A DNA stretch of 56,773 nt from a virus. The stretch is taken from positions 1 through 56,773 of the IMG/VR virus record IMGVR_UViG_3300025128_000043; one strand, given 5' to 3'. The position numbers were made by a program, and so were the translations under genes. This document shows positions 47,853 to 56,020 of the stretch, in pieces (position 1 is the first letter of the stretch; the number at the start of each line of letters is the position of its first letter). The notes under the pieces are model-generated. The model had not been told where the DNA came from and made no database searches. It saw only the letters and a program-made list of their open reading frames with translations.

Positions 47853-48289
47853 GCACTCGCAGCGAAATTGCAGTAGAAAACCCAGACAACTCTATTAGTT
47901 CAATTTATTGCCACGGTGATGGCTATTTGGAACATAATGGGGTCATTCTTAATAAGCACTATGCAAGCTATGGAGAAGCCTTATCCATCATAGAACAAAA
48001 CGATTGTTCATCTTTAGGAGAAACTATAGAGGAAAGTCGTTTCTACAACACATGGCGTGGTGAAGATACAGAATCAAAGAAATTTGATAACGAGTATCAT
48101 TTTATGGAAGAGTTTGGAAACAATATCTTTGCCGAGTACATCTATCTTTTTAAGGATGATAACTGGTATGTGTCAGAATTGAAGTTTATAGATAATCCTT
48201 CCGATAACTATAATCATTGCCTTGCGTACCATACAAAATTCTTTTTGTTGAGCGATGCCCTTAAAAAAATTAACGAGAGGGCAGCATGA
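47849..48289 (+). CDS. Conserved phage protein, 146 aa
   Basis: Starts MSTRSEIAVENPDNSISSIY, then CHGDGYLEHNGVILNKHY. From memory this MSTRS-IA...SSIYCH-DGY start recurs in early regions of many phages without a known role. Length and domain form fit that family. Start and stop overlap its neighbours. Confidence 0.65.
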   Translation: MSTRSEIAVENPDNSISSIYCHGDGYLEHNGVILNKHYASYGEALSIIEQNDCSSLGETIEESRFYNTWRGEDTESKKFDNEYHFMEEFGNNIFAEYIYLFKDDNWYVSELKFIDNPSDNYNHCLAYHTKFFLLSDALKKINERAA

Positions 48290-48477
48290 CACTACCTAAC
48301 AAAATTTTAATAGGCACTCTCGCTTTCATGGCTTTCGCCTGGGTCAATAACTCCTCTTTCGAGGATGAACTGGCAGAGCAAAAGCATTATTGCGAGATGG
48401 TGTCGATCTATGAATCCAGCGATGGTCAGAATGGCTGGCCTAATTTCAAAAAACTAGACTGTAAAAAGGGGAACTGA
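48286..48477 (+). CDS. Small N-terminally anchored protein, 63 aa
   Basis: Starts MTLPNKILIGTLAFMAFAWV, a short hydrophobic segment (about 5-20) that could be a membrane anchor or uncleaved signal, followed by a charged soluble part (EDELAEQKHYCEMVSIYESS). Overlaps both neighbours. Not recognised. Confidence 0.6.
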   Translation: MTLPNKILIGTLAFMAFAWVNNSSFEDELAEQKHYCEMVSIYESSDGQNGWPNFKKLDCKKGN

Positions 48478-48478
48478 G

Positions 48479-48820
48479 ATGAGTAACGAAAAAGTGGTCA
48501 GCATCGACCAAAACAGCGAAAAACTGGCAGACAAAGGCTTATGGAATCCTGATTTAATTGCTGAAATAACCTGCGTCACTGGAGCTAGAATTATAACTAA
48601 CCTATCTGCTCAATCTCAGGGATTTTATCTTCTCAGATGGGTGAACAACTCTGGCAGAACTGAAGTCATAATTGAGATACAAGATCGCGTCAGTAGCATG
48701 ATCGTGAATATCGACCGATTCCGCACCCAAAAGGATGAGCTGGCCTTGGATGGTATAGCCGCTAAATATGGCTTGCAGTACGGAGAATGTAATGATGAGG
48801 AGAGAAAAAATGAAAGGTAA
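48479..48820 (+). CDS. Early protein, 113 aa, unknown
   Basis: Starts MSNEKVVSIDQNSEKLADKG. Short beta strands (ARIITNLSAQSQGFYLLRWV; EVIIEIQDRVSSMIVNIDRF) and an acidic, charged C-terminus. Overlaps the next gene by 11 bases. No family recognised. Confidence 0.6.
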   Translation: MSNEKVVSIDQNSEKLADKGLWNPDLIAEITCVTGARIITNLSAQSQGFYLLRWVNNSGRTEVIIEIQDRVSSMIVNIDRFRTQKDELALDGIAAKYGLQYGECNDEERKNER

Positions 48821-49205
48821 ATTACCTGAGTTTGATCTTACGGCTAAAGAACTCGGTTCAAACGCGCAAGCGTTTTGCGACCATATCTGTGCGGGCCTTG
48901 AGGCTGGTGGCTTCAACCCAAAGGACTACCCAATGTCGATTGTGGCTGACGACGTAACCAAAGAGGTCGGCTTTCTTATTGGTCAAGTACCTCTGTCTGA
49001 AATGTGCGAGGAGCACATGCTTAAAACCTCAGAGGCCATCGTCTGTTACGAGGATCGAATCGCGTGGCATTTTGAAGAAAATACTGCGTGTATGTCGGTC
49101 AGCGAGAGGCAGCCGGCCAGTATGTGCGCCGTACTGTTTTTGGGCGCAATTCTGACGGGGAAAACCGTTCCTGCGCAGATACTCCAGGAGTGTGAAGATG
49201 AGTGA
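48810..49205 (+). CDS. Early protein, 131 aa, unknown
   Basis: Start set at ATG 48810 (MKGKLPEFDLTAKELGSNAQ) because GAGGAGAG precedes it; longer alternatives are unlikely. Contains several Cys (FCDHICAGLEAGG; SEMCEEHMLKTSEAIVCYED) that may bind metal. Ends EILQECEDE-like, acidic. No family recognised. Confidence 0.6.
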   Translation: MKGKLPEFDLTAKELGSNAQAFCDHICAGLEAGGFNPKDYPMSIVADDVTKEVGFLIGQVPLSEMCEEHMLKTSEAIVCYEDRIAWHFEENTACMSVSERQPASMCAVLFLGAILTGKTVPAQILQECEDE

Positions 49206-49434
49206 AGATCAAGTAAAAAAATCAATGAAAATAATTATACCCGCTGAAAATTGGATTGAGCTATATTCAGAGTTATCAGAGTACGTTCTGCAATATGCTT
49301 CACTTGATCCAATTTATGATGATGAAGGAAATAGAACAGAAGAAAAGCAAGATGAATTTATAGATATAGTAAATTCAGTTGAATCAATTATGGAAAGTGT
49401 ATTAACCAAAGGAGATGGGAACTATAACTATTGA
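49198..49434 (+). CDS. Small acidic protein, 78 aa
   Basis: Start set at ATG 49198 (MSEDQVKKSMKIIIPAENWI), overlapping the previous stop, with AGGAG upstream. It is helical and acidic (EGNRTEEKQDEFIDIVNSVE). No family recognised. Confidence 0.55.
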   Translation: MSEDQVKKSMKIIIPAENWIELYSELSEYVLQYASLDPIYDDEGNRTEEKQDEFIDIVNSVESIMESVLTKGDGNYNY

Positions 49435-49477
49435 AAATTAGAAAACCATTCGACTCAAGCGAACTAGGAGAAAATAG

Positions 49478-49780
49478 ATGAGTGAAGACATACCTACAGA
49501 AGCGAGCCACTATACAATAGCGACAGAGGATGACTCTGAATCTTGGGAAGCCCATCGCATGTTGGAAGAAGCGCAACGGCGTGAAGAAGAAGAAAAACCA
49601 CCCCTCAGAATGTCTACAGTTGAAATCTTGGAAAGGCTACGGAAGGCTCATTCGATACTGGATGTGGCTGATGCTCGCATTGACCACTTAACTTGGACAA
49701 TTCATGAGATGATTGAGCGACTTAAACGAAAAGATCAGGAGTTTAGAGATGGACTCGAAGATCAACTCAAGAAAATGTAG
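49478..49780 (+). CDS. Coiled-coil protein, 100 aa
   Basis: Starts MSEDIPTEASHYTIATEDDS. The second half is a long charged helix (EILERLRKAHSILDVADARI; IHEMIERLKRKDQEFRDGLE). It is the last gene before a strong terminator. May bridge other proteins; unknown. Confidence 0.6.
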   Translation: MSEDIPTEASHYTIATEDDSESWEAHRMLEEAQRREEEEKPPLRMSTVEILERLRKAHSILDVADARIDHLTWTIHEMIERLKRKDQEFRDGLEDQLKKM

Positions 49781-49804
49781 AGGTTTTTGTTGCACTCTCA
49801 ACAG

Positions 49805-49847
49805 GGAGCATATCCCCTTATTGATGGGGATACTGCTCCTTTTTTTT
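49805..49847 (+). terminator. Strong intrinsic terminator ending the early operon
   Basis: GGAGCA and TGCTCC flank an inner TATCCCC/GGGGATA stem, followed by eight T (49840-49847). It lies between the convergent plus-strand early genes and the minus-strand recombination genes and overlaps the stop region of the latter. It is the best intrinsic terminator in the window. Confidence 0.93.
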
Positions 49848-50286
49848 ATTCTGGGCTAGGTGCTTTTGGTGGGGGGATGATGAACCCCATCTCTGCTGAT
49901 TCTCTTATCAGCGTTTCAATCAGGTCCGAGTAAGAGCTTTTGCTTTGATCGGCTGATCTTTGAATCGGACGATTCATCACACCAAATTTAGTGTCTACCT
50001 GTTCGCTTCCATAAGTCCTCGACAACATAATTTCATGGATTTCATCAGGGGTATTGCCTGTAAATTTGCCAAACTCCCTTGCCCATTTTCGATAATAACT
50101 TTCCTGGCTTCGAGTTCTCTCATCTCTTATCGGCTGAACGCAGAGTTCAACGCCCTTCTCTTTGAGCTTCGGCAACATATGCTGAATCGCTGGTATTTCA
50201 CCAGGAAACCGCCCAGCCAAGGCCATCAACAGTTTATTGAAGATGGCCTTATGGGTTTCTGGATTAAGCTCAAATCTTAGTCCCAA
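49846..50286 (-). CDS. NinB-like recombination protein candidate
   Basis: A protein of 146 residues. The layout resembles NinB/Orf-type recombination mediators: RTRSQESYYRKWAREFGKFT, TPDEIHEIMLSRTYGSEQVD and SYSDLIETLIRESAEMGFII. It lies at the end of the recombination block beside SSB-like and SSAP-like genes. Family by word pattern only. Confidence 0.55.
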   Translation of the reverse strand: MGLRFELNPETHKAIFNKLLMALAGRFPGEIPAIQHMLPKLKEKGVELCVQPIRDERTRSQESYYRKWAREFGKFTGNTPDEIHEIMLSRTYGSEQVDTKFGVMNRPIQRSADQSKSSYSDLIETLIRESAEMGFIIPPPKAPSPE

Positions 50287-50609
50287 GGGTCTTTTCCAGA
50301 ATCAACTGGTGGCGGTGGTGGTGGTGGTGGAGCGTCATTAGTATCACTTGCCACCCCCATCACAGCATCTTGATTTTCCTTTGCAACATATGCCTCGCCA
50401 GTGAGATAGATATATCGCTGACCGTTGCTCTGAGCCGTTCTATCCCAACCTGCAATTTGAATTTTGATATCACCAACGCCAGCTTTCGCCTGGTTGACTA
50501 ACATCCTCAGAACATCACGAGTGATCTCAACGTGACCCTTTACGTCAGGCTGTTTCTCACTGGTTTTGTTGTGCGCCCAAAGCCCACCTTTAGTTTTTGG
50601 AAAATCCAT
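50277..50609 (-). CDS. Single-strand-binding-like protein with Pro linker and acidic tip
   Basis: A protein of 110 residues. N-terminal OB-fold-like strands (GHVEITRDVLRMLVNQAKAG; VGDIKIQIAGWDRTAQSNGQ) precede a PPPPPPPPV linker and an acidic, aromatic tip (DPWD). Bacterial SSB proteins also end in an acidic aromatic tip that recruits partners. The position between recombinase genes fits. OB fold is inferred. Confidence 0.65.
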   Translation of the reverse strand: MDFPKTKGGLWAHNKTSEKQPDVKGHVEITRDVLRMLVNQAKAGVGDIKIQIAGWDRTAQSNGQRYIYLTGEAYVAKENQDAVMGVASDTNDAPPPPPPPPVDSGKDPWD

Positions 50610-50610
50610 G

Positions 50611-51360
50611 CTATTTCACCTCTTCTGTTATTGATAATTTATTTTTTAATTCACTAAAACCCACACGCAATTTCTCATACTGCTCGTTCCAATCTCTATC
50701 AAGCACATCAATAGTGGCTTTGTTTTTCCTATAGAAATCCTTGAGTTCATCGGGGTTTTCTGCAAACTCACCTGCCATCTGCAACATGAAACCAACTAAA
50801 CTCTCAGCACCTTCTACGCTGGTTATCTCAGCTACTTCACCCAGGGTATAATCCTCTATATCTTTTGTTTTATCTGCTGGCTCAGGCTGAGGCTCAGGCT
50901 CAGGTTTAGGCTTTGCTTTTGGCTTAGGCTTGGGCTTGGGTTCTGGTGCTTCTGCCTTGTCATTGATGGCATGGTTCACTTCATCAAAAGAAGCGTAGTT
51001 GCCCCCTGACAGACCGCAAGCACTTAACGCCCTGCCAATACTGCTGGTAAGACAGTTCTCAACCGCGCTGGTTTTATTAACTGGCCCACTCGCCCTGTAT
51101 TCCTCAGCAAAATCATTGGCAATAACTCGCCATGATCCATCGACAAATACGCTGATAGAGGTCTCTGCCAGAACTTTAGTATCATCTGCAACATGAATCG
51201 TGGAGATAATCTTTCCATCATCCCCGTAGGTTTCCCGAAAAATCTGGACTCGCGTATGCACTTCCGCGTAACGCTTACCCCTTATGTCAACCTTTTCTGA
51301 GTCGGGTAACTCAGACATCTTAGCAACGGCTTCTAAAAGCCTGTTTTGTTCCTCGCTCAC
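50611..51360 (-). CDS. Rad52/ERF-type annealing protein candidate
   Basis: A protein of 249 residues. The first 130 residues carry RYAEVHTRVQIFRETYGDDG, FAEEYRASGPVNKTSAVENC and LTSSIGRALSACGLSGGNYA, the layout of ERF-like or similar single-strand annealing proteins. A Pro-Lys linker (EAPEPKPKPKPKAKPKPEPE) follows, then a C-terminal helical domain. Such proteins anneal DNA for phage recombination. Family by resemblance. Confidence 0.65.
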   Translation of the reverse strand: MSEEQNRLLEAVAKMSELPDSEKVDIRGKRYAEVHTRVQIFRETYGDDGKIISTIHVADDTKVLAETSISVFVDGSWRVIANDFAEEYRASGPVNKTSAVENCLTSSIGRALSACGLSGGNYASFDEVNHAINDKAEAPEPKPKPKPKAKPKPEPEPQPEPADKTKDIEDYTLGEVAEITSVEGAESLVGFMLQMAGEFAENPDELKDFYRKNKATIDVLDRDWNEQYEKLRVGFSELKNKLSITEEVK

Positions 51361-51372
51361 TGTACTTTCTCC

Positions 51373-51633
51373 TTACTGATTAAATTTTTGTTTAGCCGCC
51401 TTAATAATTATTTCTGCTAATTCTTTTACTGCTAGTTGGTCAAAGACCAAAAAGCTGATGTCAGTCACATGATGCTCATTCATGGTGATCTTTACACTCT
51501 CACCGAGGAGCTTCATGCCTAGATTCACGGTCTTAAATCTGGAATCAGCCCACAGACCAAGCATCTTACGTTCAATGACATCTTCTGCGTGAAATTCAAT
51601 GCTGATCGACTTTTCTAAATCAAATGTTGCCAT
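51373..51633 (-). CDS. Unknown 86-aa protein in the recombination block
   Basis: Start placed at MATFDLEKSISIEFHAEDVI (51633) to limit overlap with the next gene to 14 bases; the longer frame back to 51810 would overlap too much. It ends with a helix (KELAEIIIKAAKQKFNQ). No family recognised. Confidence 0.55.
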   Translation of the reverse strand: MATFDLEKSISIEFHAEDVIERKMLGLWADSRFKTVNLGMKLLGESVKITMNEHHVTDISFLVFDQLAVKELAEIIIKAAKQKFNQ

Positions 51634-52021
51634 TTCTGATTGCCTCATATTGATCGCACCATCTCGCAACACCGCAATAATCGCCCTCGCATCGCACGTT
51701 CTTTCCTTTGCGTTCTTCAATGCAATGCTTGTTGTCCAGCTTGTTATCATCAAAGTATCGCTGTGCTTCTTCTTCTGATGGAAAAACACGCATAGCTCGC
51801 TTATTAACAATCTTCTTCACAGCCCATGTGGACGGCCTTGCCCATCGCTCAAGGTCAGAACAAAGTGGCAGATCACCGCCAGTTAATCTCTCATACTCAG
51901 CATCCTGGTGGAGCTTTACTCTGCCAGCGATGTATTCATCTTGTTTAGCATCATCCCAAAGCTGAATCGGTATGATAGTTATTGGGGATTTTGGATAAGC
52001 GTTAGTCTCTTTCATCTTCAT
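51620..52021 (-). CDS. C-terminal half of a PD-(D/E)XK nuclease, split gene
   Basis: A protein of 133 residues. From memory, the part PITIIPIQLWDDAKQDEYIA, then GRVKLHQDAEYERLTGGDLP, a WARPSTWAV word and a final Cys cluster (VRCEGDYCGVARWCDQY) is the usual C-terminal half of phage Cas4/RecB-like nucleases. Here it starts with MKMKETNAYPKSP, right where the N-terminal half at 52184 breaks off. A small gene lies between them with overlapping start and stop codons. Confidence 0.65.
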   Translation of the reverse strand: MKMKETNAYPKSPITIIPIQLWDDAKQDEYIAGRVKLHQDAEYERLTGGDLPLCSDLERWARPSTWAVKKIVNKRAMRVFPSEEEAQRYFDDNKLDNKHCIEERKGKNVRCEGDYCGVARWCDQYEAIRNGNI

Positions 52022-52187
52022 CGACCTGAGCTATAGTGTAGTAATAAAGCCTTCTTACCTCATCATCACTGAACTGTAAGATAACTCTCTCTCTGACATA
52101 ATCGAATAAATTACGGGTACTTAACGTCTGAATATGCTCGATTTCATACTCAGTAAGCACATCACGCATATGGTCAATGTTCATCAT
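52002..52187 (-). CDS. Small inserted gene, 61 aa
   Basis: Starts MMNIDHMRDVLTEYEIEHIQ (52187), with AAAGGGGG upstream; the stop of the N-terminal nuclease half overlaps its start and the C-terminal half begins inside its end. The second half (LFDYVRERVILQFSDDEVRR, then LYYYTIAQVDEDERD) looks like a helical DNA-linked protein. It sits in the middle of the nuclease, as an insertion would. Not recognised as a known mobile element. Confidence 0.6.
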   Translation of the reverse strand: MMNIDHMRDVLTEYEIEHIQTLSTRNLFDYVRERVILQFSDDEVRRLYYYTIAQVDEDERD

Positions 52188-52702
52188 TTCCCCCTTTGCT
52201 TTTCTAGTTCCGACAATTTCCAATCACGCAGAACTGCAACGATCTGGCATTTGCCTACGGGCATCTTCTTTACATGACGCACAAGCCAGGCATAAGCATT
52301 AAGCTGGTTAACCCATTCTTGTTTGCCGTAGATCACGCTCCAAACGGAAGTGCATTTGTAATCTGAAACAGTGACAGAACCATCTGCTTCGGTTTCCTGC
52401 AAATCAATCGCACCAGAAAGCTCCCAACCCTCATGGTCAACGAATAATCGTTCCTCGCTGATATGCTCTTTATCAGATACAGCATCCTCAAACATATTGT
52501 GAACAGCCGTTCCAAGAACACTCCAGACCTTTTCTGAGGCATCTTCAGTCATTTCAGCATCATGCTCGGCTCTGAGTATCCTAATTCTAGGAGAATCAAT
52601 CAGTTGCGTGATACTTCGATTACTCGAACCGCGACTGTAATTATCTTTGGTTAACGCATCAACAACAGGCTTTGGCAGGTTGTGTTTATTCGTGAGTTGC
52701 AA
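52184..52702 (-). CDS. N-terminal half of a PD-(D/E)XK (Cas4/RecB-like) nuclease, split gene
   Basis: A protein of 172 residues. A conserved motif order: SNRSITQLIDSPRIRILRAE, LGTAVHNMFEDAVSDKEHIS, WELSGAIDLQETEADGSVTV, then SDYKCTSV (the D-xK active-site strand). It ends LRDWKLSELEKQRGK, in mid-domain. The missing C-terminal part is at 51620. Together they would make a typical exonuclease used in phage recombination with the annealing protein. Confidence 0.75.
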   Translation of the reverse strand: MQLTNKHNLPKPVVDALTKDNYSRGSSNRSITQLIDSPRIRILRAEHDAEMTEDASEKVWSVLGTAVHNMFEDAVSDKEHISEERLFVDHEGWELSGAIDLQETEADGSVTVSDYKCTSVWSVIYGKQEWVNQLNAYAWLVRHVKKMPVGKCQIVAVLRDWKLSELEKQRGK

Positions 52703-52952
52703 GACAAAAGACCCTAATGGACTGAGGTGATTCTGTGGTCACAGAAAATTTAGACCCTGCATACTTCTTTTGGTATCGTTGAACCTTCATTCTCAAAGCG
52801 TTCAAGGTCTTGTCCAAATTACCATTGTCTACATCCAGCTTAAAAGATTGCCCTGGTTTCATCGCATCGAGAGGTAAATTTGGTAGCGGCACCCTATCAA
52901 CCACCCTATTGGGTAGTGGAACATTGTCTTCAATAATAATCGGACTCATCAT
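52686..52952 (-). CDS. Unknown 88-aa protein
   Basis: Starts MMSPIIIEDNVPLPNRVVDR; the segment VPLPNLPLDAMKPGQSFKLD is followed by a helix (LDKTLNALRMKVQRYQKKY) and a beta end with a KFSVTTESPQSIRVF core. Early-region proteins of this form occur widely in phages and lack a known role. First gene of the minus recombination block, divergent from rusA. Confidence 0.6.
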   Translation of the reverse strand: MMSPIIIEDNVPLPNRVVDRVPLPNLPLDAMKPGQSFKLDVDNGNLDKTLNALRMKVQRYQKKYAGSKFSVTTESPQSIRVFCLATHE

Positions 52953-53024
52953 TTTTCCTTTACGTTTGATTTGTGATGTTGTTGTATGTTTAGATGTAGC
53001 GAATTGTCGCGTAAAAGAGTAACC
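52953..53024. other. Short divergent promoter gap
   Basis: The minus-strand recombination block and the plus-strand RusA gene face away from each other here. No strong -10 is visible; promoter positions cannot be fixed. Confidence 0.4.
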
Positions 53025-53462
53025 ATGTCAAATGATGAAATCGTACATAGTTTTACCGTACTGGGGGAGCCAGCCTCGAAAAGTAATAGCAGACGACTCG
53101 TTACCATTAAAAACCGACCTGCTTTCATCAAATCAAAAAAAGCACTTAACTATGCAAAAGATTTTTCTAGGCAATGTCCTGTGCTTGATCCGCTTCTGGA
53201 AGGTTATCTTGAGGTTGAAATGACAGTCTATTACGCAACAAGAAGGCCCGACCTAGATGAATCAGTCATACTCGACTGTATGCAAGACAAAATTTATAAG
53301 AATGATCGCCAGGTAAAGTCCAAGATTGTTCGCTGGGGTTTAAGTAAGTCTAATCCAAGAGCAGAGATCGAAGTTCGCCCATTAAAAAAGCCCCCTCACG
53401 AAGAGGGGGCCAGAAGTCAGCGAGGAACCGACCCTGCCAAAAATTCTAAAGGGAAAATTTAG
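53025..53462 (+). CDS. RusA-like Holliday junction resolvase with an extra C-terminal tail
   Basis: Start set at ATG 53025 (MSNDEIVHSFTVLGEPASKS), with AAAAGAG upstream. RusA motifs: the FTVLGEPASK start, RRPDLDESVILDCMQDKIYK, and NDRQVKSKIVRW with the Asp residues that bind metal. The C-terminal 28 residues (from KKPPHEEGARSQRG to KGKI) extend beyond the family core; their DNA includes an intrinsic terminator on the minus strand and a leader-like GCGAGGAACCGA, so the tail may be read through former intergenic sequence. Confidence 0.85.
   Translation: MSNDEIVHSFTVLGEPASKSNSRRLVTIKNRPAFIKSKKALNYAKDFSRQCPVLDPLLEGYLEVEMTVYYATRRPDLDESVILDCMQDKIYKNDRQVKSKIVRWGLSKSNPRAEIEVRPLKKPPHEEGARSQRGTDPAKNSKGKI
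53390..53410 (-). terminator. Antisense intrinsic terminator inside the rusA 3' end
   Basis: On the minus strand GCCCCCTC-TTCGT-GAGGGGGC is followed by six T (53389-53384). The perfect eight-base stem with a T-run is a good terminator for transcripts running leftward. It would stop antisense reading of rusA and the genes to its left. It lies in the part of RusA that encodes its extra tail. Confidence 0.8.
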
Positions 53463-53620
53463 CAAATGAATAATATGCTAAAAAATCAATATAGAACAGT
53501 CCTAATAGAAATATACCTAGTTTTTTATAAGTATGTACTAAGAATAGGACTATCCTAGATAGGATTATATACAGAATATGAAAATAATAATGTAAAGTAA
53601 AGTAAGCGAGGAACGATTAC
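53463..53620. other. AT-rich gap before the primase gene
   Basis: No gene. It contains the second iteron-like cluster (53495-53575) and the leader GCGAGGAACGATTACATG of the next gene. Confidence 0.6.
53495..53575. repeat. Iteron-like palindrome cluster B (AGGACTRT)
   Basis: AGGACTATCCT at 53546-53556, AACAGTCCT (complement AGGACTGTT) at 53495-53503, and CCTAGATAGGA next to the first. ACTTATAAAAAACTAGG (reverse strand, about 53515-53532) repeats a word of cluster A (42588-42717). It sits directly upstream of the primase-helicase gene, a natural spot for replication control. Confidence 0.7.
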
Positions 53621-55336
53621 ATGGAAGCAGTTGAATCTGTAGTGAGGAACATGACCCAAGATGGGCGTATTAAATGCCCTGCTTGCGGTGATACCAGAAA
53701 GAAAAAATCCCAAAAAACAATGGGCGTAACAATTAATGGCGAAGGAACGCTATATAATTGTTTTCATTGCGGAATTTCAGGAAAAATTGTGCCTAAAAAG
53801 CCTTATATTGAGCCAGTATCCGCGCCTGTTATCAGACCTAAAAAGCACACAAGAACACCTGAGCAGAATGAACATCTCTATAGCTTTCTCGAAAAGCGAG
53901 GTATCTCTAAGGATATTGCCAAGCAATACGGCGTTATCGGTGGCAGTAAATACTTCAATGGGAGTGGGGAACTGCCCTCAGTTGGTTTTGTTTATGGATG
54001 CAATTCAGATGAACCAGAGGCAATAAAATGGCGTGGAACCGAGAAAAAATGTTTCACACAAGAGGGAGCCGCGCAATCTTTCTATGGATTAGAGCAACTA
54101 CCCGAAGATATTGAAACACTTGTCATTGTTGAGGGTGAACTGGATGTGCTGGCACTCGCTACCGCAGGTATACCCTCAGTTTCCTGCCCGAATGGTGCGC
54201 CTCAAAAGGTCAGCATCTATGAGAAAGATGAGTCTGAGGACACAAAATACCACTATGTATGGGAATCAAAAGACCTCATTGAGAAGGTTTCAAAGATTAT
54301 ATTTGCTGTAGACAAGGATGAGCCAGGTGAAGCTCTGGCAGAAGAACTTGCCAGAAGAATAGGTCGAGCTAAGTGCTGGGAAGTTAAGTGGCCTGATGGC
54401 TGCAAAGATGCTAATGATGTGCTGATTAAGCATGACAAAGAAACGCTTGCGACTTTGATTGAAGATGCTGTGCCTGTGCCTTTGGTTGGTGTTTATTCAG
54501 CAGAAGATTATGACGATCAGGTGGATTTACTTTATGACAAAGGCAATGGCAAAGGGGTCAGCACAGGATTTTCTACCCTTGACGATCTTTATACCATAGC
54601 ACCTGGGCAATTAAGTGTGGTCACAGGTCTGCCAGGTTCCGGTAAATCAGAGTTCTGTGATGCACTGCTTGTGAATCTTGCTCAGAAAGAAGGCTGGACA
54701 TTCTGCATAGCGAGCTTTGAAAACCCCGTTCCCACTCACATTGCTAAACTTAGCGAGAAAATAACGGGCAAGCCTTTCTTCTCTGGCCCTACGGAAAGAA
54801 TGACAAAAGAAGAATCAAAGGAAGCCAGAAAATTTATCAAAAATCATTTTGTCTTTCTGGAACAAAGAGATGGCAGCGCGATCAAGATTGATGATTTGCT
54901 GGAAAGAACACGACTTGCTGTGATGCGGTTAGGTTGCAGAGGTGTTGTCATAGACCCCTACAACTATATTGAAACCAGCAAGGGAGACAAAGAGCATCAA
55001 TCTATCTCAGCCATGCTGACTCGCGTTGCTGCTTTTGCAAAGGCTTACGATATTCATGTCTGGTTTGTAGCTCACCCAGCAAAGATGTATCCAGACCCAA
55101 GCGGTAAAACACCTGCTCCTGTCGGTATGCACATCTCTGGTTCTGCTGCTTGGTTTGCCAAGGCTGATTGTGGAATTACTGTCCACAGGTCAGGTGATTA
55201 CGACAACAACCAGCCAGAAATACATTGCTGGAAATCCAGATTCAAATGGGTGGGCAGGATTGGCATGGCTAAACTTAACTATGATGTCCCCACAGGCAGA
55301 TTTTCCGACATCAATGAAAATTGGGAGTTTGAATAA
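53621..55336 (+). CDS. T7 gp4-like primase-helicase
   Basis: A protein of 571 residues. A zinc finger (Cys19, Cys22, Cys47 and Cys50) at the N-terminus, a TOPRIM domain (VEGELD at 170-175, DKDEPG at 231-236), a linker, then a RecA-fold helicase (Walker A GLPGSGKS at 336-343, VVIDPYNYIE as Walker B). It would prime and unwind DNA at the phage fork. It stands alone: no DNA polymerase or other replication protein is recognised in the window except SSB-like and recombination proteins. Confidence 0.93.
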   Translation: MEAVESVVRNMTQDGRIKCPACGDTRKKKSQKTMGVTINGEGTLYNCFHCGISGKIVPKKPYIEPVSAPVIRPKKHTRTPEQNEHLYSFLEKRGISKDIAKQYGVIGGSKYFNGSGELPSVGFVYGCNSDEPEAIKWRGTEKKCFTQEGAAQSFYGLEQLPEDIETLVIVEGELDVLALATAGIPSVSCPNGAPQKVSIYEKDESEDTKYHYVWESKDLIEKVSKIIFAVDKDEPGEALAEELARRIGRAKCWEVKWPDGCKDANDVLIKHDKETLATLIEDAVPVPLVGVYSAEDYDDQVDLLYDKGNGKGVSTGFSTLDDLYTIAPGQLSVVTGLPGSGKSEFCDALLVNLAQKEGWTFCIASFENPVPTHIAKLSEKITGKPFFSGPTERMTKEESKEARKFIKNHFVFLEQRDGSAIKIDDLLERTRLAVMRLGCRGVVIDPYNYIETSKGDKEHQSISAMLTRVAAFAKAYDIHVWFVAHPAKMYPDPSGKTPAPVGMHISGSAAWFAKADCGITVHRSGDYDNNQPEIHCWKSRFKWVGRIGMAKLNYDVPTGRFSDINENWEFE

Positions 55337-55842
55337 TGGCTGATATAACTTGGTTAACAGACCCAGAAGAACGCAATCATCCTGCTTTCAAAGAGAACTT
55401 GAGGGCCAGCCAGAAGGGGGTATGGGACACAGCGCAATGGCTGAATAATTACGGGATGAAGGTGACTGTTAATCCCACTGAGGAAGCAGACACCTACAAG
55501 AACCGCCATGCCTTTATGGATGATGGCGATATAGAGATCAGCCAGAAGATTGAAGTAAAGGTTCTTGGCTATCAGTTCACAGGACAAGATGATTGGCCTT
55601 TTCACAGGTTTGCAGTCTGTAATGTAAATGCCTGGGACAGAGCCAAAAGAAAGCCTTATGCCTATCTTATCTGGTCAAGTGACCGCCATCATTTAGCCAT
55701 TGTGTATGGGTCAACCAACCCACATTGGTTTTCTGATGAAATGAAAGACAGGCGTTATGAGGGTTACACCCAGCGGAGCTATTTTTGCCCGATGGAATTT
55801 GTACGATGGACTAATAAAAACGAACCAGATTGTCCGTTATAA
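55336..55842 (+). CDS. Unknown 168-aa protein after the primase gene
   Basis: Starts MADITWLTDPEERNHPAFKE. A KIEVKVLGYQFTGQDDWPFH stretch and NAWDRAKRKPYAYLIWSSDR resemble restriction-endonuclease-fold cores, but no complete PD-(D/E)XK motif is certain. Overlaps the primase stop by one base. It may be a DNA-modifying or nuclease-like helper. Confidence 0.6.
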   Translation: MADITWLTDPEERNHPAFKENLRASQKGVWDTAQWLNNYGMKVTVNPTEEADTYKNRHAFMDDGDIEISQKIEVKVLGYQFTGQDDWPFHRFAVCNVNAWDRAKRKPYAYLIWSSDRHHLAIVYGSTNPHWFSDEMKDRRYEGYTQRSYFCPMEFVRWTNKNEPDCPL

Positions 55843-55860
55843 ATAAGCGAGGAGCTAATT

Positions 55861-56007
55861 ATGTACGACTTACCAGAAAATATCATTGATCCACCAGATC
55901 ACTGGACATGCGAGGAATGTTGGCGGCATTTTTATCCTAGTTATGGAGAAGAACCAGGAGAAGATGAGCGTGTTTTGTGCTACTCCTGTGACAGTTTTGA
56001 CGGATAA
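55861..56007 (+). CDS. Small zinc-ribbon protein, 48 aa
   Basis: ATG 55861 has GCGAGGAG upstream. Two Cys pairs (CEEC near residue 18 and CYSC near 42) suggest a zinc ribbon. Product starts MYDLPENIIDPPDHWT. Not in a longer frame. Unknown role. Confidence 0.6.
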   Translation: MYDLPENIIDPPDHWTCEECWRHFYPSYGEEPGEDERVLCYSCDSFDG

Positions 56008-56020
56008 AAAAGGAGAAACA

